Below, piece after piece: positions 29,700 to 38,343 of a DNA stretch of 52,082 nt (position 1 is its first letter; every line of letters starts with the position of its first letter). Location: IMG/VR virus record IMGVR_UViG_3300003323_000338, positions 1 to 52,082 of that record. One strand, written 5' to 3'. Both the position numbers and the translations under genes were made by a program. The notes below the pieces were generated by a model. It saw only the letters and a list, made by a program, of their open reading frames with translations, was not told where the DNA came from and did not search any database. The DNA is from a virus.

Positions 29700-30616
29700 G
29701 CCGCCGCCCGCGCAACCCGATCATCCCGGGCTCGCTGACGGAGCGCACCGGCTCGATGCCGATCCTCCGCCGGGCGGTCCGGGAGATCAACCGCCGCTTC
29801 GCCGGGCTCGAGCGCCAGGTGCTGGACATCTTCGGCCGGATCCGCACCTACTCGCTCAACGACAGCGCCGCGCGCGCGGTGCTCTATGGCTTGAACCCTG
29901 AAGAGCTGGCCGCGCTCAACGGTGAGCTGCAGGCGGCGCTGGATTACTGGATCGCCACTGGCCGGCAGTCGGCGAACTCCTTCTGGTGGTCGCCGTTCGT
30001 GTCCGAAGCGTCGCAGCTGGGCACCGCGCAGACCGCGGCGAACCTGACCAACCTGTCCGAGGCCTACGCTGCAGCGCGCAGCCTCGCGCAGATCGTCATG
30101 TCCGAGCCCTACCGCAACAGGGTTGGCATCGCGCAGGTGAAGTCCTACGAGCATTGGGTGGGGCAGGGCGCCGAGATCAAGTCCGATCTGGCCCAGGTCA
30201 TCGGCAGCGCGGTCGCCGACGGCCGCAATCCCAAGGAGGTTGTGACGCTGCTGCAGACGCGCCTGGACGTGTCGCGCTCCAAGGCCAAGGCCTTCGCCCA
30301 GACCGACATCACCGACAGCCTGCGCCAGGCGCGCTGGGCCGAGAGCGATCAGGCAGCCGAGGAGTTCGGCCTCAACGTCGCCGAGCTCTGGACCTCCGCG
30401 CTGCTGCCCACGACGCGGCCCTGGCACGCGGACCGACACGGGCGGGTCTACACGACGGAGCAGGTCCGCAAGTTCTACTCGGAGCGGGGCAACCGGTACA
30501 ACTGCCACTGCGGGCAGACCGAGTGCTTGCTGGACGAGAACGGGAAGCCGATCCTCACCGACCGCCTCAAGGCGGCCATGGCGAAGGAACTGAAGGACTG
30601 GGCGCCGGCCGCTTAG
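29696..30616 (+). CDS. Head morphogenesis protein (SPP1 gp7-like)
   Basis: 306 residues from a GTG overlapping the portal stop. The C-terminal half carries the Mu F/SPP1 gp7 motif: SRSKAKAFAQTDITDSLRQA, then LWTSALLPTTRPWHADRHGR and NRYNCHCGQTECLLDENGKP, with Cys/His residues. Such minor capsid proteins bind the portal and help DNA ejection or head assembly. Tail-to-tail overlap of four bases with the leftward gene that follows. Confidence 0.85.
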   Translation: MSRRPRNPIIPGSLTERTGSMPILRRAVREINRRFAGLERQVLDIFGRIRTYSLNDSAARAVLYGLNPEELAALNGELQAALDYWIATGRQSANSFWWSPFVSEASQLGTAQTAANLTNLSEAYAAARSLAQIVMSEPYRNRVGIAQVKSYEHWVGQGAEIKSDLAQVIGSAVADGRNPKEVVTLLQTRLDVSRSKAKAFAQTDITDSLRQARWAESDQAAEEFGLNVAELWTSALLPTTRPWHADRHGRVYTTEQVRKFYSERGNRYNCHCGQTECLLDENGKPILTDRLKAAMAKELKDWAPAA

Positions 30617-30933
30617 ACCGGCACGAGGAACTCGATGCGCTGCGTTTGGCTGACCGCTATGGGCTCCGTTCGTCTCCAGTCCGCGCCGCCGGTTTCCAGA
30701 TCGACCGGTCCGGCGATCAGCAGGGGCGTCTCGTCCCAATAGAAGGTCTCGGAGCTCGATCCTTGACGCGTGACGCAGCGCATGTGCTGTCGGACTTCCG
30801 GGAGGGTGGGCTTTCGGCCGAGGTGAGCCTCGGCGGCGCGCAGCAACGCGGCCTCCAACTTGCGCAGCATCTGGCGCGCCATGTCCATGGCGCGCTCACC
30901 GACTTCGTCTCGGCTGAGGGTTTGGATGTCCAT
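30613..30933 (-). CDS. Leftward moron within the head module (106 aa)
   Basis: The only leftward gene inside the late region. Start at MDIQTLSRDEVGERAM (30933). A long helix (MDMARQMLRKLEAALLRAAE) is followed by a beta-rich half (SSSETFYWDETPLLIAGPVD, TQRIEFLVPV). Its TAA overlaps the TAG of the head morphogenesis gene on the other strand. It has its own upstream gap (30934-31141), which should hold its promoter. It is probably expressed in lysogeny; no homologous function is recognised. Confidence 0.55.
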   Translation of the reverse strand: MDIQTLSRDEVGERAMDMARQMLRKLEAALLRAAEAHLGRKPTLPEVRQHMRCVTRQGSSSETFYWDETPLLIAGPVDLETGGADWRRTEPIAVSQTQRIEFLVPV

Positions 30934-31141
30934 GCGCGATTGTTGCGTGGCGCCGTCAAGGCCGCAATCCCTCCATCCATCAATCGGCGCCGCGCGATGC
31001 TCGGGGAATCGCCGCATATGTGTGGACAGTGCGGATCCAGTGGCGCCACGGACCGACGGCGCAATTTTGGGCAGACGGTAGAGCCTCACAGGCTGGCAGC
31101 TGTACTCATCAATTACAGCGCCCTAGCTGTTGACGCGTCTT

Positions 31142-31160
31142 CCTAGCATGCGCTCGCATG
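31142..31160 (+). promoter_or_regulatory. CCTAGCAT element before the DUF2213 gene (copy 3)
   Basis: CCTAGCAT (31142-31149), eight bases, then the ATG at 31158, again without a Shine-Dalgarno. The gap 30934-31141 upstream is otherwise without a gene and separates the divergent leftward moron from the capsid genes. Confidence 0.55.
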
Positions 31161-32492
31161 GCAAAGAAGCACGTCCGAATCCTCAGCGCCGTCAACGCGT
31201 CCGCCGTGAGCAAGTCCGGCGGGATCTACACCATCAAGGGCGTGGTGGGCGCGGTGGACGGCATCGTCATGAACAGCATGCTCTACCCGGCCGAGCAGTT
31301 GGCCAAGGGCGTCGCGACGATGAACGGCAAGCCCGCGCCGGCCGGTCACCCGAAGAACGCGAAGGGGCAGCACATCAGCGCGCTCAACGGCGAGGCGCTG
31401 ATCACCTCGTTCATCGGCGCCATCTGCACGAACGCGCGCCACGAGGGCGGCCGTTCCATGTGGGACATCCAGGTCAACGAGGCGCAGGCCCGCGCTCACG
31501 CTGACGGCGTCAAGCTCGTCGAGCGCCTGGACGCCGCGATCGCGGGCAACAACGCCGACCCGATCCACGTCTCGACCGGCCTGTTCGTGGACGCCATCAC
31601 CGCCAACGGTGAGAGCCAAGGGAAGAAGTACTCCCGCATCGCCACGAACCTCCAGTACGACCACCTCGCGATCCTGCTCAACGAGCAGGGCGCCGGCACG
31701 CCGGAGCAGGGCGTGGGGATGTTCCTCAACGCCGAGGGCGAAGAGGAGGAGATCGAGACCGTCGAGGTCAACACCGACCCGGTGGACCACCGCGGCGAGG
31801 GCGCGCTCGCCGGCCTGAAGTCGCTCGTGCGCCGCCTGCTGGGCAATGGCACGACGGAGGTGTCCTTCGATCAGATCACCTCGGCGCTCTACACGCAGCT
31901 GCCAAGCGACTCGTGGCTCCGCGACGTGTACCCGCGCTACGTCGTCTGGACGGATGCCTCCGGGAAGTTCTGGAAACAGGACTACTCGGTCTCGTCCGAC
32001 GGCTCCGTAGCATTTTCTGGCAACCCGGTCGAAGTTGAACGCCGGGTCGATTACGTCACCGTCACCAACCACAAGGACGATCCAGTGAAAGAGACCATCA
32101 TCGCCGCGCTCAATGCAGCCGGCATCAGCGGCGTCGCGGCGATGACCGATGCGCAGCTGCTCACGGCTTACAACGCCCTCCAGGCGAAGCCGCATCTCGA
32201 CGCCCTAACCGAGGCCAACACGAAGCTCACCGCTGCGAACGCCAAGCTCGCCGAGCAGGAGCTGGCCGCCAACGCCGCCAAGGACGCCGAGCTCACCGCC
32301 CTGGCGACCGAACTGGCCGCCAACACGTCCCTCAAGCCCGAGGACTTCAAGGCCATGGGCCTGGAGCGCTGCAAGGAACTGAAGGCCAACAGCAAGACCG
32401 CCGCGCCGGTCACCCCGGCTGGTGGCAAGCAGCAGCCCGAGGACCCGTACGCCAAGTACGACCTGAACGCCATCAACAAGGAGCAGAAGTAA
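31158..32492 (+). CDS. DUF2213 capsid-assembly protein (likely prohead protease/scaffold)
   Basis: 444 residues. The N-terminal 200 match the DUF2213 type found before capsid genes: GIYTIKGVVGAVDGIVMNSM, LYPAEQLAKGVATMNGKPAP, GHPKNAKG, VSTGLFVDAITANGES and YDHLAILLNEQGAGT. This part is thought to act as the maturation protease. The C-terminal third is an Ala/Lys/Glu coiled coil (LTEANTKLTAANAKLAEQEL), as in internal scaffolds. Combining protease and scaffold in one polypeptide is common in this phage type. Confidence 0.75.
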   Translation: MAKKHVRILSAVNASAVSKSGGIYTIKGVVGAVDGIVMNSMLYPAEQLAKGVATMNGKPAPAGHPKNAKGQHISALNGEALITSFIGAICTNARHEGGRSMWDIQVNEAQARAHADGVKLVERLDAAIAGNNADPIHVSTGLFVDAITANGESQGKKYSRIATNLQYDHLAILLNEQGAGTPEQGVGMFLNAEGEEEEIETVEVNTDPVDHRGEGALAGLKSLVRRLLGNGTTEVSFDQITSALYTQLPSDSWLRDVYPRYVVWTDASGKFWKQDYSVSSDGSVAFSGNPVEVERRVDYVTVTNHKDDPVKETIIAALNAAGISGVAAMTDAQLLTAYNALQAKPHLDALTEANTKLTAANAKLAEQELAANAAKDAELTALATELAANTSLKPEDFKAMGLERCKELKANSKTAAPVTPAGGKQQPEDPYAKYDLNAINKEQK

Positions 32493-32942
32493 ATGCCGAA
32501 CCGCATCTACCGTGGGCACGTCGAAGACCAGCCCCGCAGCGTCAGCGACAAGACGGTGGCCGGCGCCTATCTGCCCGGCACGTTCGTGACCGAGGGTGCT
32601 TCTGCGCTGACCCAGGCCACGGCCTTCGCCCCCAACCTGCTGCTGCTGGCCGACCGGGACTACTACAGCCTGGGCGCGCTGGACAACAACGACCCGCTCA
32701 AGGTCGCCTACGCCTCGGGTGACACCGGCATCGCCTTCGAGCTGCGCCCCAATGCGCGCTTCCAGGCCGCCGTCGCCGCCGCGACCTACACCTTTGGCCA
32801 AGAGCTGACGGTGGGTGCGTCGGGCCGTCTGGTCGCTGCCGCGAGCGGAAACATCGTCGTCGGCTTCGCGCGCAGCGCGGGTGCGAAGGCGGCCGGCGAC
32901 CTGATCGACTTCACGGTCGCCAACTTCTACACCAAGCCCTAA
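32493..32942 (+). CDS. Head decoration-like protein (149 aa)
   Basis: It begins directly after the previous stop with GGAGCAGAAG as ribosome site. Beta-rich with TVAGAYLPGTFVTEGASALT, GDTGIAFELRPNARFQAAVA and GRLVAAASGNIVVGFARSAG. The place between scaffold and major capsid gene is that of DUF2190-type or lambda D-like decoration proteins. Confidence 0.65.
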   Translation: MPNRIYRGHVEDQPRSVSDKTVAGAYLPGTFVTEGASALTQATAFAPNLLLLADRDYYSLGALDNNDPLKVAYASGDTGIAFELRPNARFQAAVAAATYTFGQELTVGASGRLVAAASGNIVVGFARSAGAKAAGDLIDFTVANFYTKP

Positions 32943-32952
32943 GGAGGGGACG

Positions 32953-33972
32953 ATGCTCATCTTCAGCCAGAACCAGCAAGAAGCGGTTCTCCGCGCCCGC
33001 CGGGCTTTCGATGCGACCCAGGCCCGCATCGCCGAGGCCGCCGGCTTCGCCGCCAATCAAGCCGGTGACGACCTGACCGGCAACGCCGCGCAGATCCCGC
33101 TGGACGCGTGGCGCCGCATCGACGAGGACGGCGCGCGCATCCAGCGCGACGAGCTGGTCGTGTTCAACCGCCTGGCCGCCGCCAGCCAGACGCCGGTGTC
33201 CATGGGCGATCTGGTCTCCTACTTCCCGAAGGTCAGCGACTCGGGCGAGGTGAACGTCTCGATGGACGGCCGCCGCAAGGGCAACGCCGATCAGGCGATC
33301 GTCAAGTACGAGGGCACCCCGGTTCCGATCTTCGACAGCCAGGCTGAGTTCGGCTGGCGCCAGATGGAAGTGCTGCGCAAGGGTGGCGGCTTCGACATCG
33401 TGGCCGAGACCGTCTCGAACCACCAGCGCCGCGTCGCCGAGAAGCTCGAGGACATGGCCCTGAACGGCCTGGGCAACATCGTCGTGGGCGGCGCGACCAT
33501 CTACGGTCTGCGCAACTTCCCGCAGCGCAACGTGGGCGCTCACACGTTCGACCTGAATGGCGCCACCGGTGCGAACTGGATGGCCGCGGTGAAGGCGATG
33601 ATCTTCGCGCTGATCGGCGACAACGCCTACGGCAAGGTCTCGATCTTCCTGAACTACTCCGACTACGTGTATGCCGATTCCACGGACTACACGGCCGGTT
33701 ACCCGAAGACGATCCTGCAGCGCCTGCAAGAGCTGTCGTCGGTGGCGGAGTTCATCCCGGCCGCTCGCGTGCCCGCGAACGAGCTGATCGGCATCGCCAA
33801 CCTGAACAGCCGCAACTGGGGCAAGGTCCTGAACGGCATGCCGCTGACCACGCGCCCGAAGGTCCGCCACAACCCCGAAGACGACTACGTCATCGGCGCC
33901 ATGGCCTCCGCCGCGACGCAGTTCAAGTCGGACTTCAACGGCAACTCCCAGATCGCCCACTGGAGCAAGTGA
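32953..33972 (+). CDS. Major capsid protein
   Basis: 339 residues with a strong ribosome site (AAGGAGGGG), fitting high expression. It is of the HK97-fold type seen in DUF2213-containing phages: AWRRIDEDGARIQRDELVVF, VNVSMDGRRKGNADQAIVKY, EGTPVPIFDSQAEFGWRQME, and an encapsulin-like C-terminal part (IGIANLNSRNWGKVLNGMPL, DDYVIGAMASAATQFKSDF). No obvious cleavage propeptide is seen. It would build the icosahedral shell. Confidence 0.85.
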   Translation: MLIFSQNQQEAVLRARRAFDATQARIAEAAGFAANQAGDDLTGNAAQIPLDAWRRIDEDGARIQRDELVVFNRLAAASQTPVSMGDLVSYFPKVSDSGEVNVSMDGRRKGNADQAIVKYEGTPVPIFDSQAEFGWRQMEVLRKGGGFDIVAETVSNHQRRVAEKLEDMALNGLGNIVVGGATIYGLRNFPQRNVGAHTFDLNGATGANWMAAVKAMIFALIGDNAYGKVSIFLNYSDYVYADSTDYTAGYPKTILQRLQELSSVAEFIPAARVPANELIGIANLNSRNWGKVLNGMPLTTRPKVRHNPEDDYVIGAMASAATQFKSDFNGNSQIAHWSK

Positions 33973-33974
33973 AC

Positions 33975-34472
33975 ATGAAGGTGCGCATCACCCAGATGAA
34001 AGCCCCATGGCCCGCCGGGGCTGTGGTCGACCAGATCGTTCACTTCGAGGCAGGCGCGATCCCCGCGTGGGCTCTCGGGAAATGCACCCAGGCCGGCGAA
34101 GACAGCGTGGCTGACCACACCGTCGCTGCCCCGATTGCCGGCGTGTCCGATGTCGCCGGCAATCTGGAATCGAAGCTGACCCAGGAAGAGCGCGAGCAGA
34201 TCGGCGCCGAACTCCATCGTGTGCGCGACCAGGCCTTCGAGGCTGTCCGCGTCCTGGAAGCGGAGAACGCCGAGCTGCGCGAGCAGCTGGCCGCGAAGGA
34301 TCTGCAGATCCTGGAATTGCAGACCGCTCCGCCGGCCGGCGAAACCGCTCCGAAGGTCGACCGCGCCGCGCTGGAAGCTGAAGCCAAGGACCTGGGCGTC
34401 GAGTTCTCCCCGAACATCGGCGACAAGACCCTGGCCGAGCGCGTCGCCAAGAAGAAGGCGGAGGCGAAGTGA
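33975..34472 (+). CDS. Capsid-proximal protein with coiled coil and HeH-like C-terminus (165 aa)
   Basis: The ATG at 33975 is eight bases after GGAG; the GTG at 33969 is too close to that site. A beta-rich N-terminus (MKVRITQMKAPWPAGAVVDQ) leads to a long coiled coil (AVRVLEAENAELREQLAAKD) and a C-terminal LEAEAKDLGVEFSPNIGDKT with LAERV that resembles the small HeH/LEM nucleic-acid-binding fold. It may be a head completion or DNA-contacting protein. Not firmly assigned. Confidence 0.55.
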   Translation: MKVRITQMKAPWPAGAVVDQIVHFEAGAIPAWALGKCTQAGEDSVADHTVAAPIAGVSDVAGNLESKLTQEEREQIGAELHRVRDQAFEAVRVLEAENAELREQLAAKDLQILELQTAPPAGETAPKVDRAALEAEAKDLGVEFSPNIGDKTLAERVAKKKAEAK

Positions 34473-34837
34473 TCACGAGCGCGCAGGCGACCCAGTACCT
34501 CGACCAGGAGCTGGGCGTCAGCGTGCCGCCGTTCATCGTGGATGCGGCGGTCGCTGAAGTGGCGACCGCCGAGCCCGCCATGCAGTCCGCCGGCTACAGC
34601 GCGACGAAACAGATCCTCGTGCAGAGCATGGCGGTCGCGATCGTGGCGTGTGCCGGCGGAGCCCGCCGAATCCAGTCTCAGACCGGCCCCAACGGCGCCT
34701 CCCGCTCGTTCAAGAACGACGACCAGGCGCTGACCCTCATGCGCCGCGCGCTCGCCGCGCTCGACACCGCCGGCACCGTGGCCGCCATCGTCGGCCCTGA
34801 CCCTTCCACCAACACCATGTTCATGGTCGTCTGCTGA
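34469..34837 (+). CDS. Head-tail connector-like protein (122 aa)
   Basis: A GTG start overlaps the previous stop (GTGA). Helical with ATQYLDQELGVSVPPFIVDA and a long central helix (TKQILVQSMAVAIVACAGG), then NDDQALTLMRRALAALDTAG. Size, helicity and place after the capsid gene fit adaptor proteins of the HK97 gp6 kind that bind the portal. Motifs are weak. Confidence 0.55.
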   Translation: MITSAQATQYLDQELGVSVPPFIVDAAVAEVATAEPAMQSAGYSATKQILVQSMAVAIVACAGGARRIQSQTGPNGASRSFKNDDQALTLMRRALAALDTAGTVAAIVGPDPSTNTMFMVVC

Positions 34838-34851
34838 CGACGGAGATCTTC

Positions 34852-35151
34852 ATGTCCCTCCTCGCTCAAGGCAATCGCGCGAAGCAGGCAGTCCATCCCG
34901 GGCGCGTGCTGCGTGTCTCCACGCCCGGCTCCGCCCAAGTTCAGGTCGGCTCGAACGCGCCCACCACCCTGACGGCGAGCAGCCAAGACTACGGCCCGTT
35001 CGCTTCGCTGACGGTGGTGACGATCCACGCCACATCAAAGGACGCTGACTTCGGCGTGATCCCGCGCGACCTGCGCGAGGTCGTCACCAGCCCCAACGCT
35101 CCGACCAACAACGACGGTCGGCCCGACGGCACCATCTACATCCAGGGCTGA
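34852..35151 (+). CDS. Small beta-rich structural protein (99 aa)
   Basis: Has its own ribosome site (CGGAGATC) and begins MSLLAQGNRAKQAVHPGRVL. It is beta-strand-rich with RVSTPGSAQVQVGSNAPTTL and ASLTVVTIHATSKDADFGVI, and ends in a Gly/Asp-rich tail. Possibly a virion decoration protein or attachment platform for the fibre encoded next. Family not recognised. Confidence 0.5.
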   Translation: MSLLAQGNRAKQAVHPGRVLRVSTPGSAQVQVGSNAPTTLTASSQDYGPFASLTVVTIHATSKDADFGVIPRDLREVVTSPNAPTNNDGRPDGTIYIQG

Positions 35152-35153
35152 GC

Positions 35154-36779
35154 ATGGGAGTCCTCGAGAAGGTCGCTGGCCTCTACACCGCCCGCCCGAG
35201 TGCTTCCGTCAAGTCCGGCGGGATCTACGGCCAGTCGTTCGTCACGAACCTGCCTACGCTGACGGGCTGGGTGGTCACCGGCGACAGCATCGCCTGGGGC
35301 TCCGCCGCGGCGCCGGACACACCAGAGCTGAGCTGGGTCAACCGCGCGGCCTCGCACCTGGGAGTCCCGATCCTGAACTGCGCGGTGTCCGGAACCGTGC
35401 TCCAGAACTCCACCGCATCTGGCGGCACGGCCCTGTCGCAGAACGGTCTGGACAACGTGGTCACGCGCATGCTGGGCGCCAACAAGCGCGAGGGCGGCAT
35501 CGTCGCCTACGGCTTCAACGACATGCGCTACACCGGCGCGCCGGCCACCTTCAACGTCACCACGTTCATCGACTGCTACCGCAAGTACCTCAATGTGCTC
35601 ATCGAGGGCGGCTACGTCCCCTCGAAGCTGCTGCTGGTCTCGCCGTACTACATCACCGATTCGGGCCTGGCGTCCGGAAGCGCGGGCTTCCAGGGTCAGT
35701 CGCGCGCCAACGTGCTTCAGTTCGTCGCCGCGGTCGCCCAACTGGCCGCCGAGTACGGCACCTACTACGTCGACATGTACCAGTACATGCTGGCCAACGG
35801 CGCCGCGACGCTGATCAGCGCCGACAACATCCACCCGAACGCGACCCCGGGCCACGCGACCATCGAGAACGGCATCCACACCGCGACGGTCACGAACACC
35901 CGCACGAAGCCGACGCTCACGGTGACATCGCCGTCTGCCAACACCCTGAACTGGTCGTTCCCAGCGGTCTCGGGCGCCACCGGCTACACCGTCGAATACC
36001 AGCTGACCGGCGGCTACTCGGGCCTCTACACGGGCACGGTCACCGGCACCGCGCTGAGCGGCCAGTTCACCGGCCTGACGCCGGGCCAGTACATCGTCCG
36101 CGCGAAGGCGACCCTGGCCACAGGCGACTCGCCCTGGACCTTCTCTCAGAAGGTGGCCGTCGCCGCGCCGGCCCAGACGGGGGTCGTGTTCGAAGCGAGC
36201 TTCACGGGCGCCGCTGATGCGGCCCTCTCCGGTATCGACCCGGTGACGGGCAGCCGCATGGTCGCGGCCACCTCCTACACGGGCGACGTCGCGCTGGATG
36301 GTTCCGGCGGGTGCTACTCCAAGACCGCGAATCAGGGCGTGATGCGCACCCAGGATGCCGTCTCGGCGATGCCCTACGTGCTGGAGTTCGACCTGAAGAA
36401 GTTCACCACGATCAGCACCGACAACAGCGGCGTGATCTTCCACGCCCAGGCTGCGGCGAACACCCACTACTTCATCCGGTACAACCAGCCCACCGGCGCG
36501 TGGCAGCTTTACCGGAACACCGCGAGCAACCCGGTGAAGCTCGGCTCCGACGTGGCGCAGTCCTTCACCGATGGCACCAGCAAGTCCTGCAAGGTCACCG
36601 TGTCGGACGCTGGCGGCGGCCAGACCAGGATCCTGTTCGAGGTCGCGGGTGCCACGGTGATCGACTTCACCGACACCACTCCGCTCGCCTTCAGCGGCTA
36701 CGCAGGGATGCGGCTGGCCGGCGCGAACGCCGCCACCACCGGCTGCCACATGACCAAGCTGAAGCTCTACACGCCCTGA
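35154..36779 (+). CDS. SGNH hydrolase-FnIII-lectin-like virion fibre protein
   Basis: 541 residues in three parts. About 36-245 is an SGNH/GDSL hydrolase with complete catalytic blocks: TGDSIAWGS with S45, a Gly at the CAVSG segment, YGFNDMR with N122, and SADNIHP with D224 and H227. About 250-342 is a fibronectin type III domain (TLTVTSPSANTLNWSFPAV, GYTVEYQLTG, PGQYIVRAKATLA). About 345-541 is a jelly-roll, LamG/concanavalin-like domain (LEFDLKKFTTISTDNSGVIF). It would bind and deacylate a surface polysaccharide. The location between capsid and head-tail joining genes, away from the tail fibres, suggests a head fibre. Confidence 0.7.
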   Translation: MGVLEKVAGLYTARPSASVKSGGIYGQSFVTNLPTLTGWVVTGDSIAWGSAAAPDTPELSWVNRAASHLGVPILNCAVSGTVLQNSTASGGTALSQNGLDNVVTRMLGANKREGGIVAYGFNDMRYTGAPATFNVTTFIDCYRKYLNVLIEGGYVPSKLLLVSPYYITDSGLASGSAGFQGQSRANVLQFVAAVAQLAAEYGTYYVDMYQYMLANGAATLISADNIHPNATPGHATIENGIHTATVTNTRTKPTLTVTSPSANTLNWSFPAVSGATGYTVEYQLTGGYSGLYTGTVTGTALSGQFTGLTPGQYIVRAKATLATGDSPWTFSQKVAVAAPAQTGVVFEASFTGAADAALSGIDPVTGSRMVAATSYTGDVALDGSGGCYSKTANQGVMRTQDAVSAMPYVLEFDLKKFTTISTDNSGVIFHAQAAANTHYFIRYNQPTGAWQLYRNTASNPVKLGSDVAQSFTDGTSKSCKVTVSDAGGGQTRILFEVAGATVIDFTDTTPLAFSGYAGMRLAGANAATTGCHMTKLKLYTP

Positions 36780-36784
36780 CGCTC

Positions 36785-36803
36785 CCTAGCATGCCTCGGC
36801 ATG
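36785..36803 (+). promoter_or_regulatory. CCTAGCAT element before the head-tail joining gene (copy 4)
   Basis: CCTAGCAT (36785-36792), eight bases, then ATG at 36801; no Shine-Dalgarno. It follows the fibre gene stop by five bases, so this junction is almost entirely made of the element. Confidence 0.55.
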
Positions 36804-37142
36804 TCTTCTCTTGCCGCCTGGAGCTACACCGCGAAAGCCACCGTCTGGCCCTTCCTGGGCCGCGGTGACTGGAACGGTGTGGCGACCTACGGGCCGCCCG
36901 AGGTCTTCTCCTGTGGCTACTCCGCCAAGTCCATCCGCATGACCGACGCCAACGGCGTCGAGTTCGTCACCAAGCAAGTCCTTTACACCGAGCGGTCCGA
37001 CATCAAGCAGCAGGACATGGTCCTCATCGGGGAGATCGATCTCCTTGATCCGGTCGCCGCCGGCGCGGCCGAGGTGCGCATCGTGGCGCGCGATCAGGAT
37101 GTCTTCGAGGGCCTGGCGGATGATTTCACCTTGTGGACTTGA
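36801..37142 (+). CDS. Head closure-like protein (113 aa)
   Basis: A beta-rich protein with KATVWPFLGRGDWNGVATYG, EVFSCGYSAKSIRMTDANGV, EFVTKQVLYTERSDIKQQDM and AAEVRIVARDQDVFEGLAD. Length and place fit head-tail joining (stopper) proteins that close the portal. No unique motif, so the name rests on order and fold. Confidence 0.6.
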   Translation: MSSLAAWSYTAKATVWPFLGRGDWNGVATYGPPEVFSCGYSAKSIRMTDANGVEFVTKQVLYTERSDIKQQDMVLIGEIDLLDPVAAGAAEVRIVARDQDVFEGLADDFTLWT

Positions 37143-37144
37143 CC

Positions 37145-37516
37145 ATGGCGACCGCCCCGAAGATCAAGAAGCCTAAGGTCACCAATGACCTCGGCAAGTT
37201 CATCACCGAGCGAGAGCACGCGGCCTCGCGCGCGATCACAGCGGCGCTGGTCCTGGGTGGGGCCGAAGCAAGCTTGTTGACCCCGATCGACACCGGCACG
37301 CTGCTCAACTCCCAGTTCCGTCACGTCTCGAAGGACGAGGCCGGCCGCATTGTTGGCACGGTCGGCTACACGGCCGACTACGCCGTGTCGGTGAACGACC
37401 CAGCCCACCCCCAGACCTTCCGCCGCGCGACGGCGGAGAAGGACTTCCTGCGCAAGGGCTTCGACAACGCGAAGCCGCAGATTGATGCCGTCCTCACCGG
37501 AGCACTGAAGGTATGA
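37145..37516 (+). CDS. HK97 gp10-like neck/tail completion protein (123 aa)
   Basis: The start at 37145 is preferred because it follows the upstream stop; a GTG at 37133 is an alternative. The core phrase LLTPIDTGTLLNSQFRHVSK with GTVGYTADYAVSVNDPAHPQ and FLRKGFDNAKPQIDAVL is characteristic of gp10-type proteins, which join the neck to the tail tube. It overlaps the following gene by four bases. Confidence 0.75.
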   Translation: MATAPKIKKPKVTNDLGKFITEREHAASRAITAALVLGGAEASLLTPIDTGTLLNSQFRHVSKDEAGRIVGTVGYTADYAVSVNDPAHPQTFRRATAEKDFLRKGFDNAKPQIDAVLTGALKV

Positions 37517-37863
37517 CCGCCGCCGACGCACTGCGCCAGTTCCTGATTCCGCTGCTGCCTGGCTGGCGCATCCAGTTCGGCCAATGGGTCGACGGCAGCA
37601 CGACTGACCGATATGCGGTGATCCGGCCCGTCGGCGGCCTGCCGGCCGAGTTGGTGCGGCGCCCGCAGTTCACGCTACTGCTCATCGGGCCGCTTGGCGA
37701 TGACCTCTCCATAGCATCGGTCGCTGCGGATGTGGTTGTCGAGGCGACGCGCGCAAGCAGCGGCACCTTGGTGCTCATCCAGGCGAGCGAGCCCGTGGGC
37801 CCGACGTTCACGACGGACGGCCGACCCATGGTCGAGATCCCGATTTCCACGATCACCACCTGA
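37513..37863 (+). CDS. Tail terminator-like protein (116 aa)
   Basis: Small alpha/beta protein (LRQFLIPLLPGWRIQFGQWV, DRYAVIRPVGGLPAELVRRP, FTLLLIGPLGDDLSIASVAA) with the order and look of lambda U-like terminators, which cap the tail tube at the defined length. It is preceded by gp10-like and followed by the major tail protein. Confidence 0.7.
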   Translation: MTAADALRQFLIPLLPGWRIQFGQWVDGSTTDRYAVIRPVGGLPAELVRRPQFTLLLIGPLGDDLSIASVAADVVVEATRASSGTLVLIQASEPVGPTFTTDGRPMVEIPISTITT

Positions 37864-37874
37864 GGACTTACGAC

Positions 37875-38333
37875 ATGGGTACCTATACCGGGCGCGATGT
37901 CATCGTCAATTTCGCGATTGCCGACGAGAGCGCCGATCCGAGCGGTCTGACCTTCAAGCGGCTGGGCATGATGCGCGGCAAGAGCATGAAGACCACCTGG
38001 GACACCGTGGACACCACGGCGGACCAATCCCCCGACTTCACCAAGACCAACCTGGTCACGTTCAAGTCCTGCGAGTTCTCCGGCGACGGCGTCTCGTATG
38101 ACGATGACCTGTTCAACCAGGAAGAGTTCAAGGCGCACGTCATCAGCCCCGGCGCCGGCACCGCGAACCAGCCGAAGGTGTGGATGCAGGTCATCTACCC
38201 GAATGGCTCGCAGTACGAGGGCCCGTTCATCGTCTCCGAATGGACCGACGACAGCCCCTACGCCGATGCCGCCACCTGGAGCATGACCGCGTCCAGCAAC
38301 GGCGCCGTCGTCTACACCCCGCCGACCCCCTAA
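37875..38333 (+). CDS. Major tail tube protein
   Basis: 152 residues, with GAGGACTT upstream of the ATG. A beta-rich tube protein: TGRDVIVNFAIADESADPSG, LMMRGKSMKTTWDTVDTT-like segment, VTFKSCEFSGDGVSYDDDLF, FIVSEWTDDSPYADAATWSM. It would polymerise around the tape measure. Position after the terminator is canonical. Confidence 0.8.
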   Translation: MGTYTGRDVIVNFAIADESADPSGLTFKRLGMMRGKSMKTTWDTVDTTADQSPDFTKTNLVTFKSCEFSGDGVSYDDDLFNQEEFKAHVISPGAGTANQPKVWMQVIYPNGSQYEGPFIVSEWTDDSPYADAATWSMTASSNGAVVYTPPTP

Positions 38334-38343
38334 GGAGTAGCCC

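Noticed and set aside
35136-36749. Leftward 537-codon ORF opposite the SGNH fibre
   Set aside because: Shadow of the fibre gene; no motif and opposite to all neighbouring late genes.
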